NCBI GenBank assembly: GCA_022483015.1
Contig: JAKVOB010000001.1
Span: forward strand, 1,264,902-1,328,901
Reading direction: 5' to 3'
Source of the DNA: Atopobiaceae bacterium
Lineage (GTDB): Bacteria; Actinomycetota; Coriobacteriia; Coriobacteriales; Atopobiaceae
DNA: 64,000 bases
Shown here: positions 26,622 through 35,072 of the stretch, piece after piece
Numbering within the stretch: position 1 is the first letter of the stretch
Layout: every line of letters begins with the position of its first letter
Program-made: the position numbers and the translations under genes
Notes under the pieces: generated by a model
The model's database searches: none
What the model saw: the letters and a program-made list of their open reading frames with translations, nothing else
Told to the model about the DNA's origin: nothing

Positions 26622-26942
26622 ATGGCAGACGAACCTCAGCAGGATGGGTCGCTCACGCCCGAGGAGCGCAGCGAGCTCGAGAACCTCCGTGCCGAGAAGG
26701 CCGCGCGCGAGCAGCAGGCGGCTGACGCCGCGGCCCGTGCCGAGCTCGAGCACCTTCGCGCCGAGAAGGCCCGTGACTCCGAGCAGACGGAGCGCGACGA
26801 GCGGTCGATGGAGCGCCAGCAGAAGGCGGCCCGTGCGATGGAGCCCGACGACGACCTGCGTATGCCCCTGGCCCAGAAGGTCGTCCTGGCCGTGGCATTC
26901 GTGATCCTGGCCGCGGGCATCTACTACATCATCACCAAGTAA
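26622..26942 (+). CDS. Small coiled-coil protein with C-terminal membrane anchor
   Basis: This 106-residue protein of unknown family has a highly charged N-terminal region. ELENLRAEKA and ELEHLRAEKA are near-exact copies about 26 residues apart and predict a helical coiled coil. The last ~25 residues, VVLAVAFVILAAGIYYII followed by TK, form a single transmembrane segment at the C-terminus, so it is tail-anchored with its body in the cytoplasm. A GAGGAGACGAG site precedes the ATG. It is monocistronic, between the radical SAM gene and repeat cluster D. No function can be assigned. Confidence 0.65.
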   Translation: MADEPQQDGSLTPEERSELENLRAEKAAREQQAADAAARAELEHLRAEKARDSEQTERDERSMERQQKAARAMEPDDDLRMPLAQKVVLAVAFVILAAGIYYIITK

Positions 26943-26962
26943 CCCCTCGATCCTGGCCCCGT

Positions 26963-27106
26963 GGGTCACTGTCGCCAGGCAACGCCCGTCCCGACCCACG
27001 TTGCCTGCCCAGGGTGACCCTGGTAGGCCCCCGGCACGGCCCTGTGGGTCACTGTCGCCAGGCAACGCCCATCCCGACCCACGTTGCCTGCCCAGGGTGA
27101 CCCTGG
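26963..27106 (+). repeat. Repeat cluster D: two 61-bp palindromic units, 83-bp period
   Basis: Units at 26963-27023 and 27046-27106 share inner arms CAGGCAACG and CGTTGCCTG and outer arms with clusters B and C. The loop is different (CCCGTCCCGACCCA type) and the 22-bp linker is unrelated in detail. Arms conserved over diverged loops support selection for the hairpin. Confidence 0.95.
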
Positions 27107-27165
27107 CACGGCTGGCCCCGCTGGCCGCATGCCACCCTCGGTCCATGCGTCGCACCTGGTAACGT

Positions 27166-27177
27166 GCTAACCTTAGC
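27166..27177. promoter_or_regulatory. Inverted repeat GCTAA-CC-TTAGC before pncB
   Basis: A perfect 5-bp inverted repeat with a 2-bp centre lies about 50 bp before the pncB start, overlapping a TAACCT that could act as -10. It could be an operator for an NAD-metabolism repressor. It does not match the NiaR or NrtR consensus that I know well enough to name it. Confidence 0.3.
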
Positions 27178-27225
27178 CAGATTGTGCAGCTGGCCACCAC
27201 ACGCACCTACGAGAGGGCGCCACAC

Positions 27226-28719
27226 ATGTCTCTCACCGATCGCACCATCCCCACAGATGTCGCGCTCAACACCGACCTCTACGAGCTCACCATGGCCCAG
27301 GGCTTCTGGGAGTCCGGCCTCGTCGACACCCAGGCCTGCTTCAACGTCTTCTTCCGCGAGAACCCCTTCGGTGGCGGCTATGCCGTGGCAGCCGGCACCG
27401 GCCAGATCGCCGACCTCGTCGAGAACTTCACGTTCGACGCCGACGCCATCACCTACCTTGCCTCCCTCGAGGCCCCCGGTGGCGGCGCCATGTTCAAGCA
27501 GGGATTCCTTGACTACCTGTCTGCCTTCCGTGCCGACCTGGACGTGTGGGCCGTGCCCGAGGGCGACGTCGTCTTCCCCCGCGAGCCGCTCGTCCGCGTC
27601 ACCGGTCCGGCCATCGCCTGCCAGCTCGTCGAGACGGCCCTGCTCAACCTCGTGAACTTCCAGACGCTCGTCGCCACCAAGACCGCCCGGGTGGTCCAGG
27701 CGGCCGAGGGCCACATGGTGTCCGACTTCGGCCTGCGTCGTGCCCAGGGCCCGGATGGCGGCCTCGCCGTCGCGCGCGCCTCCTATATCGGCGGTGCCAC
27801 GTCCACCTCGAACTGCCTCGCCGGCAAGATCTACGGCATCCCGGTCTTCGGCACGCATGCCCACTCCTGGGTCATGGCGTTCCCCACCGAGCTCGAGGCC
27901 TTCCGTGCCTTCGCCAAGTCGAGCCCCAAGAACTGCGTCCTTCTCGTCGACACGTACGACGTGCGCCGAGGCCTTGCCAACGCCATCACGGTGGCCCACG
28001 AGATGGAGGCTGCCGGCGAGCGCCTCGCGGCCATTCGCATCGACTCGGGCGACCTCGCCAAGCTCTCGAAGCTCGCCCGCAGGATGTTCGACGACGCCGG
28101 CCTGCCCTACGTGAAGGTCTCGGTCTCGAACGACCTCGACGAGTACACCATCCAGTCGCTCTTCGCCCAAGGTGCGCCCATCGACTCGTTCGGCGTGGGC
28201 ACCAAGCTCGCGACGTGCGACCCACAGCCCTCGCTCGGCGGCGTCTACAAGCTCTCGGCCACGCGTGCCGCTGGCGACACCGCATGGACGCCCGTGATCA
28301 AGCTCTCCGAGATGTCCTACAAGCGCACCATCCCCGGCGTGCAGCACGTGCTCCGCTACACCGACGAGGCCGGCTGCCCCGTGGGCGACCGCATCGTGGA
28401 CGACTCCGTCGTCGAGAGGGGATCCACCACCGTGGTGGACGTCCTCGACCCGGTGGCCACGTATGACCTGGCAGGTGCCACCCCGCACGAGCTCATGGTG
28501 CAGGTCGTGGCCGCCGGTACCGGCACGCCGACCGGTCACGAGCCGCTCGACGACGCCAAGGCCCGCTGCCGCGACTCCCTCATGCATCTCGACCCTGCGG
28601 TGCGCCGCTTCCTGAACCCGCAGATCTACCCGGTGGGCATGGACGAGGGCCTGGCGCGCCTGCGCTCTGACCTTGCCCGAGAGGAACGTGCCAGCTCCGG
28701 ACGTCCCATGCACGCGTAG
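27226..28719 (+). CDS. pncB: Nicotinate phosphoribosyltransferase
   Basis: This enzyme joins nicotinate and PRPP, with ATP hydrolysis, to make nicotinate mononucleotide in the Preiss-Handler NAD salvage pathway. The 497-residue product shows ALNTDLYELTMAQGFW at the N-terminus, FNVFFRENPFGGGYAVAAG, GTHAHSWVMAFPTELEAF with the conserved catalytic-loop histidine, LLVDTYD, IRIDSGDLAKLSK and FGVGTKLATC. This matches the long bacterial form. I prefer the ATG at 27226 (MSLTDRT...) with GAGAGGG upstream over the in-frame ATG at 27184. argS follows 110 bp later and may share transcripts. Confidence 0.93.
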   Translation: MSLTDRTIPTDVALNTDLYELTMAQGFWESGLVDTQACFNVFFRENPFGGGYAVAAGTGQIADLVENFTFDADAITYLASLEAPGGGAMFKQGFLDYLSAFRADLDVWAVPEGDVVFPREPLVRVTGPAIACQLVETALLNLVNFQTLVATKTARVVQAAEGHMVSDFGLRRAQGPDGGLAVARASYIGGATSTSNCLAGKIYGIPVFGTHAHSWVMAFPTELEAFRAFAKSSPKNCVLLVDTYDVRRGLANAITVAHEMEAAGERLAAIRIDSGDLAKLSKLARRMFDDAGLPYVKVSVSNDLDEYTIQSLFAQGAPIDSFGVGTKLATCDPQPSLGGVYKLSATRAAGDTAWTPVIKLSEMSYKRTIPGVQHVLRYTDEAGCPVGDRIVDDSVVERGSTTVVDVLDPVATYDLAGATPHELMVQVVAAGTGTPTGHEPLDDAKARCRDSLMHLDPAVRRFLNPQIYPVGMDEGLARLRSDLAREERASSGRPMHA

Positions 28720-28829
28720 CGCCCGTCCCGCCGCGACCCGCTCGCACCCTGCGCGAACGCAGCGCTCCGGTGAGCCTTCCAACCTTACCAAGCCCGATCA
28801 ACGCCCCGCTTCACCCGAAAGGAAACCCC

Positions 28830-30668
28830 ATGTCCCAGACCATCGAGAACCTCGTCCGTCAGGCCGTCGCCGCCGCCCAGTCGGCAGGGGACCTCCCGGC
28901 CTTCGAGGTGACCGACTGCGGTGTCGAGCGCCCTGCCGACACGAGCCATGGCGAGTGGACCTCGACGGTGGCCCTGCGCTCGGCAAAGCTGGCCCACATG
29001 GCACCCCATGCCATCGCGGAGGCCGTCTGTGCCCATATGCCTGCCGACCCGGCCATCGACGCGGTCGAGGTGGCGGGTCCTGGCTTCGTGAACTTCCACC
29101 TGTCACATGCCGCCACCAACGAGGTCTTCGCCACGGTGCGTGAGCAGGGGATGGACTTCGGCCGCTCCGACGTGGGCCATGGCCAGAAGGTCCAGGTCGA
29201 GTTCGTCTCGGCCAACCCGGTGGGTCCCATGCACGTGGGCCACGGGCGCTGGGCGGCCTTGGGTGACTCGCTCGCCCGCGTGATGGAACATGCCAACTAC
29301 GACGTCGAGCGTGAGTACTACGTCAACGACCATGGCAGCCAGATGGACGTCTTCGGCTCGTCGGTGGGCATGCGCTACCTGCAGCTCGCCCGCCTCATGG
29401 CAGACGGGGCCGACCTCGACCACGCGCGCGATGCCCTGGCCGCCGACCGCGAGGCCTACGTGGCCGACGAGGAGGACCTGGCGCCCCAGACCCACCCGCT
29501 CATGGACGACTTCATGGCCGAGCTGGGTGGCAACTCCTATGGCGGCACCTACATCATCGACCTCGCCCGCGACTTCATGGCAAGCGACGGCACCCGCTGG
29601 GTCGACGTCCCGTCCGAGGAGCGCACGGCCGAGTTCCGCGAGCGCGGCTACCGTGCCATGCTCGCCGACATCAAGGCCACCTGCCACGACGTGCGCTGCG
29701 ACTTCGACGTGTGGTTCTCGGAGCGCAGCCTCTACCAGAAGGACGACTCCGGCACCAGCCCCGTCGAGCGGGCCTTCGCCAAGCTCGACGCCGAGGGCTA
29801 CCTCTACAAGAAGGACGGCGCGCTGTGGTTCCGCTCCACGGACTTCGGCGACGACAAGGACCGCGTGCTCGTGAAGGAGAACGGCGACTACACCTACTTC
29901 GCGAGCGACGTCGCCTACCACTGGAACAAGTTCCAGCGCGTGGACCACGTGATCGACGTCTGGGGTGCCGACCACCATGGCTATGTGGCCCGCGTCGCGG
30001 CCGTCTGCGCGGCCCTCGGTTGCGATGGCGAGTTCGAGGTCCTGCTCGGCCAGCTCGTGAACCTGCTGCGCAACGGCGAGCCGGTGCGCATGTCCAAGCG
30101 CAAGGGGACCATGGTGACCTTCCGCGAGCTCATCGACGAGGTGGGTGCTGACGCGGTCCGTTACACGCTCATCTCGAAGTCCGCCAACCAGACGATCGAC
30201 TTCGACATCGAGGCCGTCAAGCAGGCCTCGAGCGCCAACCCCGTCTACTACGTGCAGTATGCCCATGCCCGCATCTGCTCGATCCTGCGGCGTGCTGCCG
30301 GCGTCACGGCCGACGAGGCTGACGATCTGGGCATGGACGAGGTCGCGCACCGCGCTGTCGGCACGGACGTGGACCTGGCCCTGCTCGCGCACCCCACCGA
30401 GGCCAACCTGGCGCGCAAGCTCTCGGAGTTCCCCGAGCTCGTCTCGGCCTGCGCCCGTGACCGCGCCCCCTTCAGGCTCACGCACTATGCCGAGGAGCTT
30501 GCCAGCGACTTCCATGGCTTCTATACCGAGTGCCAGGTGCTTCCCAGCGAGGGCCGTCCGGTCGAGAGGAACGTCTCGCAGGCGCGCCTCGCGGCATGCG
30601 ATGCCGTGCGCATCACGCTCGCCCTCACGCTCTCGCTCATCGGTGTCTCCGCCCCGACCCAGATGTGA
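28830..30668 (+). CDS. argS: Arginyl-tRNA synthetase
   Basis: This class I synthetase charges tRNA-Arg. The 612-residue product has the N-terminal additional domain (residues 1-~115, ending GPGFVNFHLS) and the HIGH-type motif VGPMHVGHGRWAALGDSL. The YYVNDHGSQM segment follows, then the KMSKS loop as RMSKRKGTMVTF, and the DALR anticodon-binding domain with YYVQYAHARICSI. It ends in the typical SPTQM-like form ('VSAPTQM'). An AAAGGAAA site precedes the ATG at 28830. No T-box or other riboswitch is visible in the 110-bp gap after pncB. Confidence 0.96.
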   Translation: MSQTIENLVRQAVAAAQSAGDLPAFEVTDCGVERPADTSHGEWTSTVALRSAKLAHMAPHAIAEAVCAHMPADPAIDAVEVAGPGFVNFHLSHAATNEVFATVREQGMDFGRSDVGHGQKVQVEFVSANPVGPMHVGHGRWAALGDSLARVMEHANYDVEREYYVNDHGSQMDVFGSSVGMRYLQLARLMADGADLDHARDALAADREAYVADEEDLAPQTHPLMDDFMAELGGNSYGGTYIIDLARDFMASDGTRWVDVPSEERTAEFRERGYRAMLADIKATCHDVRCDFDVWFSERSLYQKDDSGTSPVERAFAKLDAEGYLYKKDGALWFRSTDFGDDKDRVLVKENGDYTYFASDVAYHWNKFQRVDHVIDVWGADHHGYVARVAAVCAALGCDGEFEVLLGQLVNLLRNGEPVRMSKRKGTMVTFRELIDEVGADAVRYTLISKSANQTIDFDIEAVKQASSANPVYYVQYAHARICSILRRAAGVTADEADDLGMDEVAHRAVGTDVDLALLAHPTEANLARKLSEFPELVSACARDRAPFRLTHYAEELASDFHGFYTECQVLPSEGRPVERNVSQARLAACDAVRITLALTLSLIGVSAPTQM

Positions 30669-30751
30669 GGTCCTCCCTCCGCGTGGCCTCGTCCGCGCGG
30701 AGGGGAGCGATGGGCCGGCGATGATATGAGTGGTGATTCTCGCATGCATTT

Positions 30752-30774
30752 AGAAGGCTTTTAGTGTACCTTCT
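30752..30774. promoter_or_regulatory. Inverted repeat AGAAGG...CCTTCT upstream of the double-MarR gene
   Basis: AGAAGG (30752-30757) and CCTTCT (30769-30774) flank an AT-rich 11-bp centre in the ~300-bp region between argS and the regulator (30669-30966). The region is otherwise gene-free and locally AT-rich. It may be a terminator for argS or an operator for the regulator itself. Confidence 0.3.
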
Positions 30775-30966
30775 CCTGTGTATGTTTTACTCGGGTCCGT
30801 GCCATCATCGGTTCAATCGAGCAACCAAGCCGCTCCTCTCTGTACGCTCGGGGTATCGGTGGGCGAATCGGGCTTTGCGGGGATGCACATGGCCTGCCGC
30901 CCCAAGCCATCTCTCCTCGCGCCGAGGGACGGAATTGAAGAGAGCGTTGAAGTATGTGGAGGCAAT

Positions 30967-31653
30967 ATGAATCTTAAGGAGTACCTTTCGGTACGTCGTG
31001 CATATAACAAGGTCCGTCAGGCGGCGCCGTCGGCGACCCGTCTGACGTTCGAGGAGATGGCGATCCTCTGCCACCTCGATGACCAGGATGCTCCCGTCTG
31101 CACCTCAGACATCGCGACCTACCAGTCGGTCCTTCGTCCCACGATGACACATCGCACCAACCACCTGGCCTCCCTCGGCCTCATCAGTCGTGAGGCCGGC
31201 ACCGAGGACCGGCGCAACGTCTGCTGCTCCATCTCGGCCAAGGGCCGCAAGGCCATGCTCGAGAACCTGGGCGCCACCTGCGACCAGATCCCCCTGGGCC
31301 AGCCGCTCTGCCGCGCTGGTGCCGACCGCATGGTCAGGTACTTCGATGCCATGGGTGAGGTGTTCTGTGACGCCGGCGAGCTCATTCTCATCGCCGTCGA
31401 CTCCTCGGTCGAGCGCGCGTGCACCATCACCGAGCTCCTGAAGGAGCTTGGGCTACTCCAGCCCACGATCTCCATGTCCGTCCATGCCCTCGAGGCGCGC
31501 GGCCTGGTGTGCCGCGAGGTCTACAGCGAGACGTCACGTCGGTCGCTCGTGAAGCTCACCGACGAGGGCACGCGTGTCGCGCGGGACTTCGAGGATGAGA
31601 TCCTTGCCGTGATCGTCCGCCGTCCGCGCGGGACGAGCGAGGTCCAGCGATAG
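30967..31653 (+). CDS. Transcriptional regulator with two tandem MarR-like winged helices
   Basis: The 228-residue product appears to hold two winged-helix units in one chain. The first, ~residues 1-100, has LTFEEMAILCHLDDQD, a recognition-helix region VLRPTMTHRTNHLASLGLI and a wing EAGTEDRRNVCCSIS. The second, ~130-225, has TITELLKELGLLQPTISM, VHALEARGLVCREV and a wing SETSRRSLVKLTDEG. MarR proteins normally have one and dimerise, so this may be a built-in dimer. ATG at 30967 has GGAGG five bases upstream; an in-frame ATG at 30778 does not. It is monocistronic and could act on its own upstream region. The ligand is unknown. Confidence 0.75.
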   Translation: MNLKEYLSVRRAYNKVRQAAPSATRLTFEEMAILCHLDDQDAPVCTSDIATYQSVLRPTMTHRTNHLASLGLISREAGTEDRRNVCCSISAKGRKAMLENLGATCDQIPLGQPLCRAGADRMVRYFDAMGEVFCDAGELILIAVDSSVERACTITELLKELGLLQPTISMSVHALEARGLVCREVYSETSRRSLVKLTDEGTRVARDFEDEILAVIVRRPRGTSEVQR

Positions 31654-31693
31654 GGCCCCTCGGCCATCCGCCCGCCACACATCTCACCGACCT

Positions 31694-31727
31694 CACTGCT
31701 CCCCGTGCCCTGGTGCGGGGAGCAGTG
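31694..31727. terminator. Terminator hairpin between the MarR-like gene and rho
   Basis: CACTGCTCCCCG (31694-31705) and CGGGGAGCAGTG (31716-31727) form a perfect 12-bp stem with a 10-nt loop. The tail CTATAGTTA is only mildly U-rich. A possible rho -10 box, CATAAT, follows at 31764-31769 without a good -35. Confidence 0.6.
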
Positions 31728-31862
31728 CTATAGTTACGTGGTCGCCCGGCACATGAGCTCGGGCATAATTCGTGTGATACCTTCACATCCCGCAGATTCC
31801 CTCCTATGGGGCCCTATGCCTCAGGAGACTCATGTGAGCGGGCCAATCAGGAGGAACAAGAC

Positions 31863-34004
31863 ATGCCAGACAAGACCGACGCAGACGCGTCTGCCGTATC
31901 TGCCGAACCCAAGCCCCGCGCACCTCGCAAACGTGCCACGACCACCAGGGCCGCCACCAAGGCCACCCCTGCAAAGTCCGCGGCCAAGAAGGCATCCGTC
32001 TCGTCCGAGGACGCGGCTCCTGTCGCAAAGCGTGCGCCTCGCAAGCGGGCCACGGCCGCGAAGGCGGCGTCCGATGCCGACGCAGGCACGCCTGTGACCA
32101 AGAGGAAGCCTGCCACGAGGACCAAGGCCGCGTCCGCCACGGCCGAGAAGCCCACGGCAGCGAAGAGGCCTGCTCCCAAGAAGGACCCTGCCGCCGTTGC
32201 CGAGTCCGTGCCAGACCAGCCCGTCGCCCCCAAGCGCCGTCCGGGACGTCCCCGCAAGCATCCGCTGCCCGAGCCCGACGCCATGACCAAGGCCACGCAG
32301 GAGGCTACGCACGCCACGGCCCAGCCACTGCTCGCACCGAGCGCCACCCTGGCCGAGGCTGACTCGCGTCACACCAGGCATCCGGGTGATCAGGGCCAAC
32401 AGAACCAGAACAACCAGAACAACCAGAACAACCAGAACAACCAGAACAACCAGAACAACCAGAACAACCAGAACAACCAGAACAACCAGAACAACCAGAA
32501 CAACCAGAACAACCAGGGTCGCAGGTATCGCAACCACCAGGGCAACAACCAGGGTGGCAACGGCTACAACAACTCCAACCAGGGTCGTAACAACAACGGC
32601 TACAACAACGGTGGCAACCAGAACAACAACCACCGCAACAACGGCTATAACAACCAGAACAACAACCAGGGCAACGGACGCCGTCACAACCGTCACAACA
32701 ACAACCAGAACCAGCCCGCCGCCCCGTCGCTCGCGCGCGAGGAGCTCGAGGCCATGAAGGTGGCCGAGCTTCGCTCCAAGGCTGCCGAGCTCAACGTCCC
32801 CTACGTCGGCGTGAAGAAGGCCCCTCTCGTCGAGGCGGTCTATGAGGCCGCCGCGAAGGCCGAGGGCTTCCGCACGGTCCATGGCATCCTCGAGATCGTG
32901 AACGATGGCTACGGCTTCGTGCGCACCGGCAACTACATGGCCGGCGACGACGACGCCTTCGTGCCCCAGCAGATGATCAAGCAGCTGGGCCTGCGTGCTG
33001 GCGACGACGTCGAGGGCACGGTCCGACCCAGCCGTCCCAACGACAAGTACCCCGCGGTCTCGAAGGTCACGGCCGTCGAGGGGGAGGCACCCGACAACCT
33101 CAAGGGCCGTCCGCGCTTCCGTGACCTCACGCCTGTCTATCCGGACGAGTGTCTCGTGATGGAGCATGGCAAGGAGTCCATCACCGGCCGTGCCATCGAC
33201 CTGGTCTCACCCATCGGCAAGGGCCAGCGTGGCTTGATCGTGAGCCCGCCCAAGGCCGGCAAGACCACCGTGCTCAAGAAGGTCTGCGAGTCCATCGCGG
33301 CCAACAATCCCGAGGTGCATCTCATCTGCCTCCTGGTGGACGAGCGCCCCGAGGAGGTCACCGACATGCAGCGCTCCATCCATGGCGACGTGGTGGCCTC
33401 CACGTTCGACATGCCTGCCGAGAACCACACGGCGGTCTCGGAGCTCGTGATCGAGCGCGCGAAGCGCCTGGTCGAGAAGGGCCAGGACGTGGTCGTGGTC
33501 CTCGACTCCATCACGCGTCTGGCGCGTGCCTACAACCTGGCACAGCCCGCGAGCGGCCGTATCCTCTCGGGCGGCGTCGACGCCTCGGCGCTCTATCCGC
33601 CCAAGCGCTTCCTGGGCGCGGCCCGCAACATCGAGAACGGCGGCTCGCTCACCATCCTCGCCAGCGCCCTGGTCGACACTGGCTCAAAGATGGACGAGGT
33701 CATCTTCGAGGAGTTCAAGGGCACCGGCAACATGGAGCTCAAGCTCGACCGCGACCTGGCCGACAAGCGCATCTTCCCGGCCATCGACCCGGTGGCCTCG
33801 GGCACCCGCAACGAGGAGCTGCTCCTCGACCCGGCGCTGCGCCCGTTCATCTGGGGCATCCGTCGCGTGCTCGCCAACATGAACAACACCGAGCGCGCGG
33901 AGGCGTCGCTCATCAAGGGGCTGCGCCAGACCAAGTCCAACGAGGAGTTCCTCATCAGGTCTGCCAAGAAGGCCCAGCAGACGGACTATCCGGACGCCGT
34001 CTAA
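31863..34004 (+). CDS. rho: Transcription termination factor Rho with long Lys/Ala, AT-hook and N/Q-rich N-terminal insert
   Basis: Rho is the hexameric RNA translocase that ends transcription. The 713-residue product, against ~420 in E. coli, starts with about 280 extra residues. A histone-like Lys/Ala/Thr-rich part holds an AT-hook-like RRPGRPRKHP near residue 130, and an Asn/Gln-rich part (~175-280) includes twelve NNQ-type repeats. The conserved Rho follows: the RhoN segment (LAREELEAMKVAELRSKA), the RNA-binding cold-shock-like domain (GILEIVNDGYGFVR), Walker A SPPKAGKTT, Walker B VVVVLDSITRLARAYN and the R-loop GTGNMELKLDR. ATG 31863 has AGGAGG 8 nt upstream. N-terminal inserts are known in actinobacterial Rho; the pure N/Q tract is unusual. 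Confidence 0.95.
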   Translation: MPDKTDADASAVSAEPKPRAPRKRATTTRAATKATPAKSAAKKASVSSEDAAPVAKRAPRKRATAAKAASDADAGTPVTKRKPATRTKAASATAEKPTAAKRPAPKKDPAAVAESVPDQPVAPKRRPGRPRKHPLPEPDAMTKATQEATHATAQPLLAPSATLAEADSRHTRHPGDQGQQNQNNQNNQNNQNNQNNQNNQNNQNNQNNQNNQNNQNNQGRRYRNHQGNNQGGNGYNNSNQGRNNNGYNNGGNQNNNHRNNGYNNQNNNQGNGRRHNRHNNNQNQPAAPSLAREELEAMKVAELRSKAAELNVPYVGVKKAPLVEAVYEAAAKAEGFRTVHGILEIVNDGYGFVRTGNYMAGDDDAFVPQQMIKQLGLRAGDDVEGTVRPSRPNDKYPAVSKVTAVEGEAPDNLKGRPRFRDLTPVYPDECLVMEHGKESITGRAIDLVSPIGKGQRGLIVSPPKAGKTTVLKKVCESIAANNPEVHLICLLVDERPEEVTDMQRSIHGDVVASTFDMPAENHTAVSELVIERAKRLVEKGQDVVVVLDSITRLARAYNLAQPASGRILSGGVDASALYPPKRFLGAARNIENGGSLTILASALVDTGSKMDEVIFEEFKGTGNMELKLDRDLADKRIFPAIDPVASGTRNEELLLDPALRPFIWGIRRVLANMNNTERAEASLIKGLRQTKSNEEFLIRSAKKAQQTDYPDAV
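32406..32513 (+). repeat. 12 tandem copies of a 9-bp unit in rho
   Basis: CAGAACAAC is repeated twelve times without interruption, coding for an Asn/Gln run (QNN)n. Because the unit is three codons, copy-number changes would keep frame. Confidence 0.95.
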
Positions 34005-34033
34005 GCGCCGCACCGGCCACGAACGTCAATGAG

Positions 34034-34069
34034 GAGGGGCGCGGCGGGATGTCTCCCGTCGCGCCCCTC
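34034..34069. terminator. Bidirectional terminator between rho and the SDR gene
   Basis: A ~16-bp stem (34034-34049 with 34054-34069, one G-T pair) closes on a TGTC tetraloop between two convergent genes. There is no strong U-tract on either side. Confidence 0.65.
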
Positions 34070-34101
34070 TGCCGTCTCCGGTCGGGTTGCTATGTACGTC
34101 C

Positions 34102-34896
34102 CTAGCTGATGCGTTGCGTGACCCAGTTGCCCACGAAGCGCTGGGTGTCCATGACCATGCGGGTGGGCAGCACCTTGGCGGCCAGGTTCACGAGCTTCAT
34201 GTCGACCGAGGGGATGCAGGTGTCGAAGCCCAGGACGGCGGCGTGGATGGCCTTCTCGACCACGCGCTGGGGGCTCTCGAAGCCGATCCAGGTCATGTGC
34301 GAGAGCGCGTCGGCATCGCCGGGGCGGTCGAGGAACTCGGTGTTCATGAACTTGGGGCAGACGGCCGTGACGTGGATGCCGGCGTCTCCCAGCTCCATGT
34401 CGAGCGAGCGGGACAGGTCCAGCACGAAGCGCTTGGAGGCCGAGTAGACGGCGAGTCCCGGCTGGGGCACGAGGGCGGCCACGGAGGCCATGTTGATGAT
34501 GCGGCTGCCGGCGTGCATGTGGAGCAGGCATCGGTAGCACATCTCCACCACGGCCAGACAGTTGAGCTTGACCATGCCGGCGTTGCCCTTGGCGCCGATG
34601 GTGCCGAGGTCCCCGAACTTGCCGAAGCCGGCGGCGTTCACGAGCCATTGCACGTTGATCTCGTCGTCCTCGGCCAAGGCCTCGTCGATGACGTCGAAGG
34701 AGGCGCCGTCGGTGAGGTCGAGCGCGAAGGTGCGCACAGGGGTGGTGCACTCGGAGGCGAGGGCCTCCAGGCGGTCGGCACGGCGGGCGATGGCCCAGAT
34801 CTCGTCGAGCGGACCTCCCGCGCGTGCGTCGAGCTGGCGGCAGAACTCACGGCCGATACCCGAGGAGGCCCCGGTCACGATGGCGATGTTTCTCAT
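34102..34896 (-). CDS. Short-chain dehydrogenase/reductase (SDR family)
   Basis: This 264-residue classical SDR has the NAD(P)-binding motif TGASSGIG at residues 8-15, NAAG near 90, the catalytic Ser region (INMASVAAL) and YSASK with the catalytic Tyr and Lys. The substrate is unknown. The ATG at 34896 gives MRNIAIVTG and has GGAG upstream; the alternative ATG at 34926 adds ten residues before the Rossmann strand. It is convergent with rho and shares the bidirectional hairpin. A PFDTE-like tail binding a membrane-associated substrate is not evident. Confidence 0.85.
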   Translation of the reverse strand: MRNIAIVTGASSGIGREFCRQLDARAGGPLDEIWAIARRADRLEALASECTTPVRTFALDLTDGASFDVIDEALAEDDEINVQWLVNAAGFGKFGDLGTIGAKGNAGMVKLNCLAVVEMCYRCLLHMHAGSRIINMASVAALVPQPGLAVYSASKRFVLDLSRSLDMELGDAGIHVTAVCPKFMNTEFLDRPGDADALSHMTWIGFESPQRVVEKAIHAAVLGFDTCIPSVDMKLVNLAAKVLPTRMVMDTQRFVGNWVTQRIS

Positions 34897-35072
34897 GTGC
34901 GCTCCAAACAGGCGAACTTGCGGCATGGGTGCCTTTGTCTATGGGTTCCTTCCCAAAAAGGGGACCGACTACCAGCACGCAGGAGGTTTCTTGGCGAGGA
35001 GGGGAGTGTTCCTATGGTTCTGTCAAGCGAGGATGACCGCGTCGGACCGGCTCCTCGCGGCATGACTGTCCG

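Noticed and set aside
18131-27106. CRISPR array for the 83-bp repeated units
   Set aside because: Only two or three units occur per cluster, the 61-bp unit is far longer than CRISPR repeats, the 22-bp linkers are similar to each other rather than unique, and no cas genes are present.
27049-28791. A 580-codon minus-strand frame across pncB
   Set aside because: It is an antisense shadow of a clearly recognised enzyme and runs into repeat cluster D.
28720-28829. T-box or riboswitch before argS
   Set aside because: No AGGGTGGNACCGCG-like core or specifier-loop layout could be found in the 110-bp gap.
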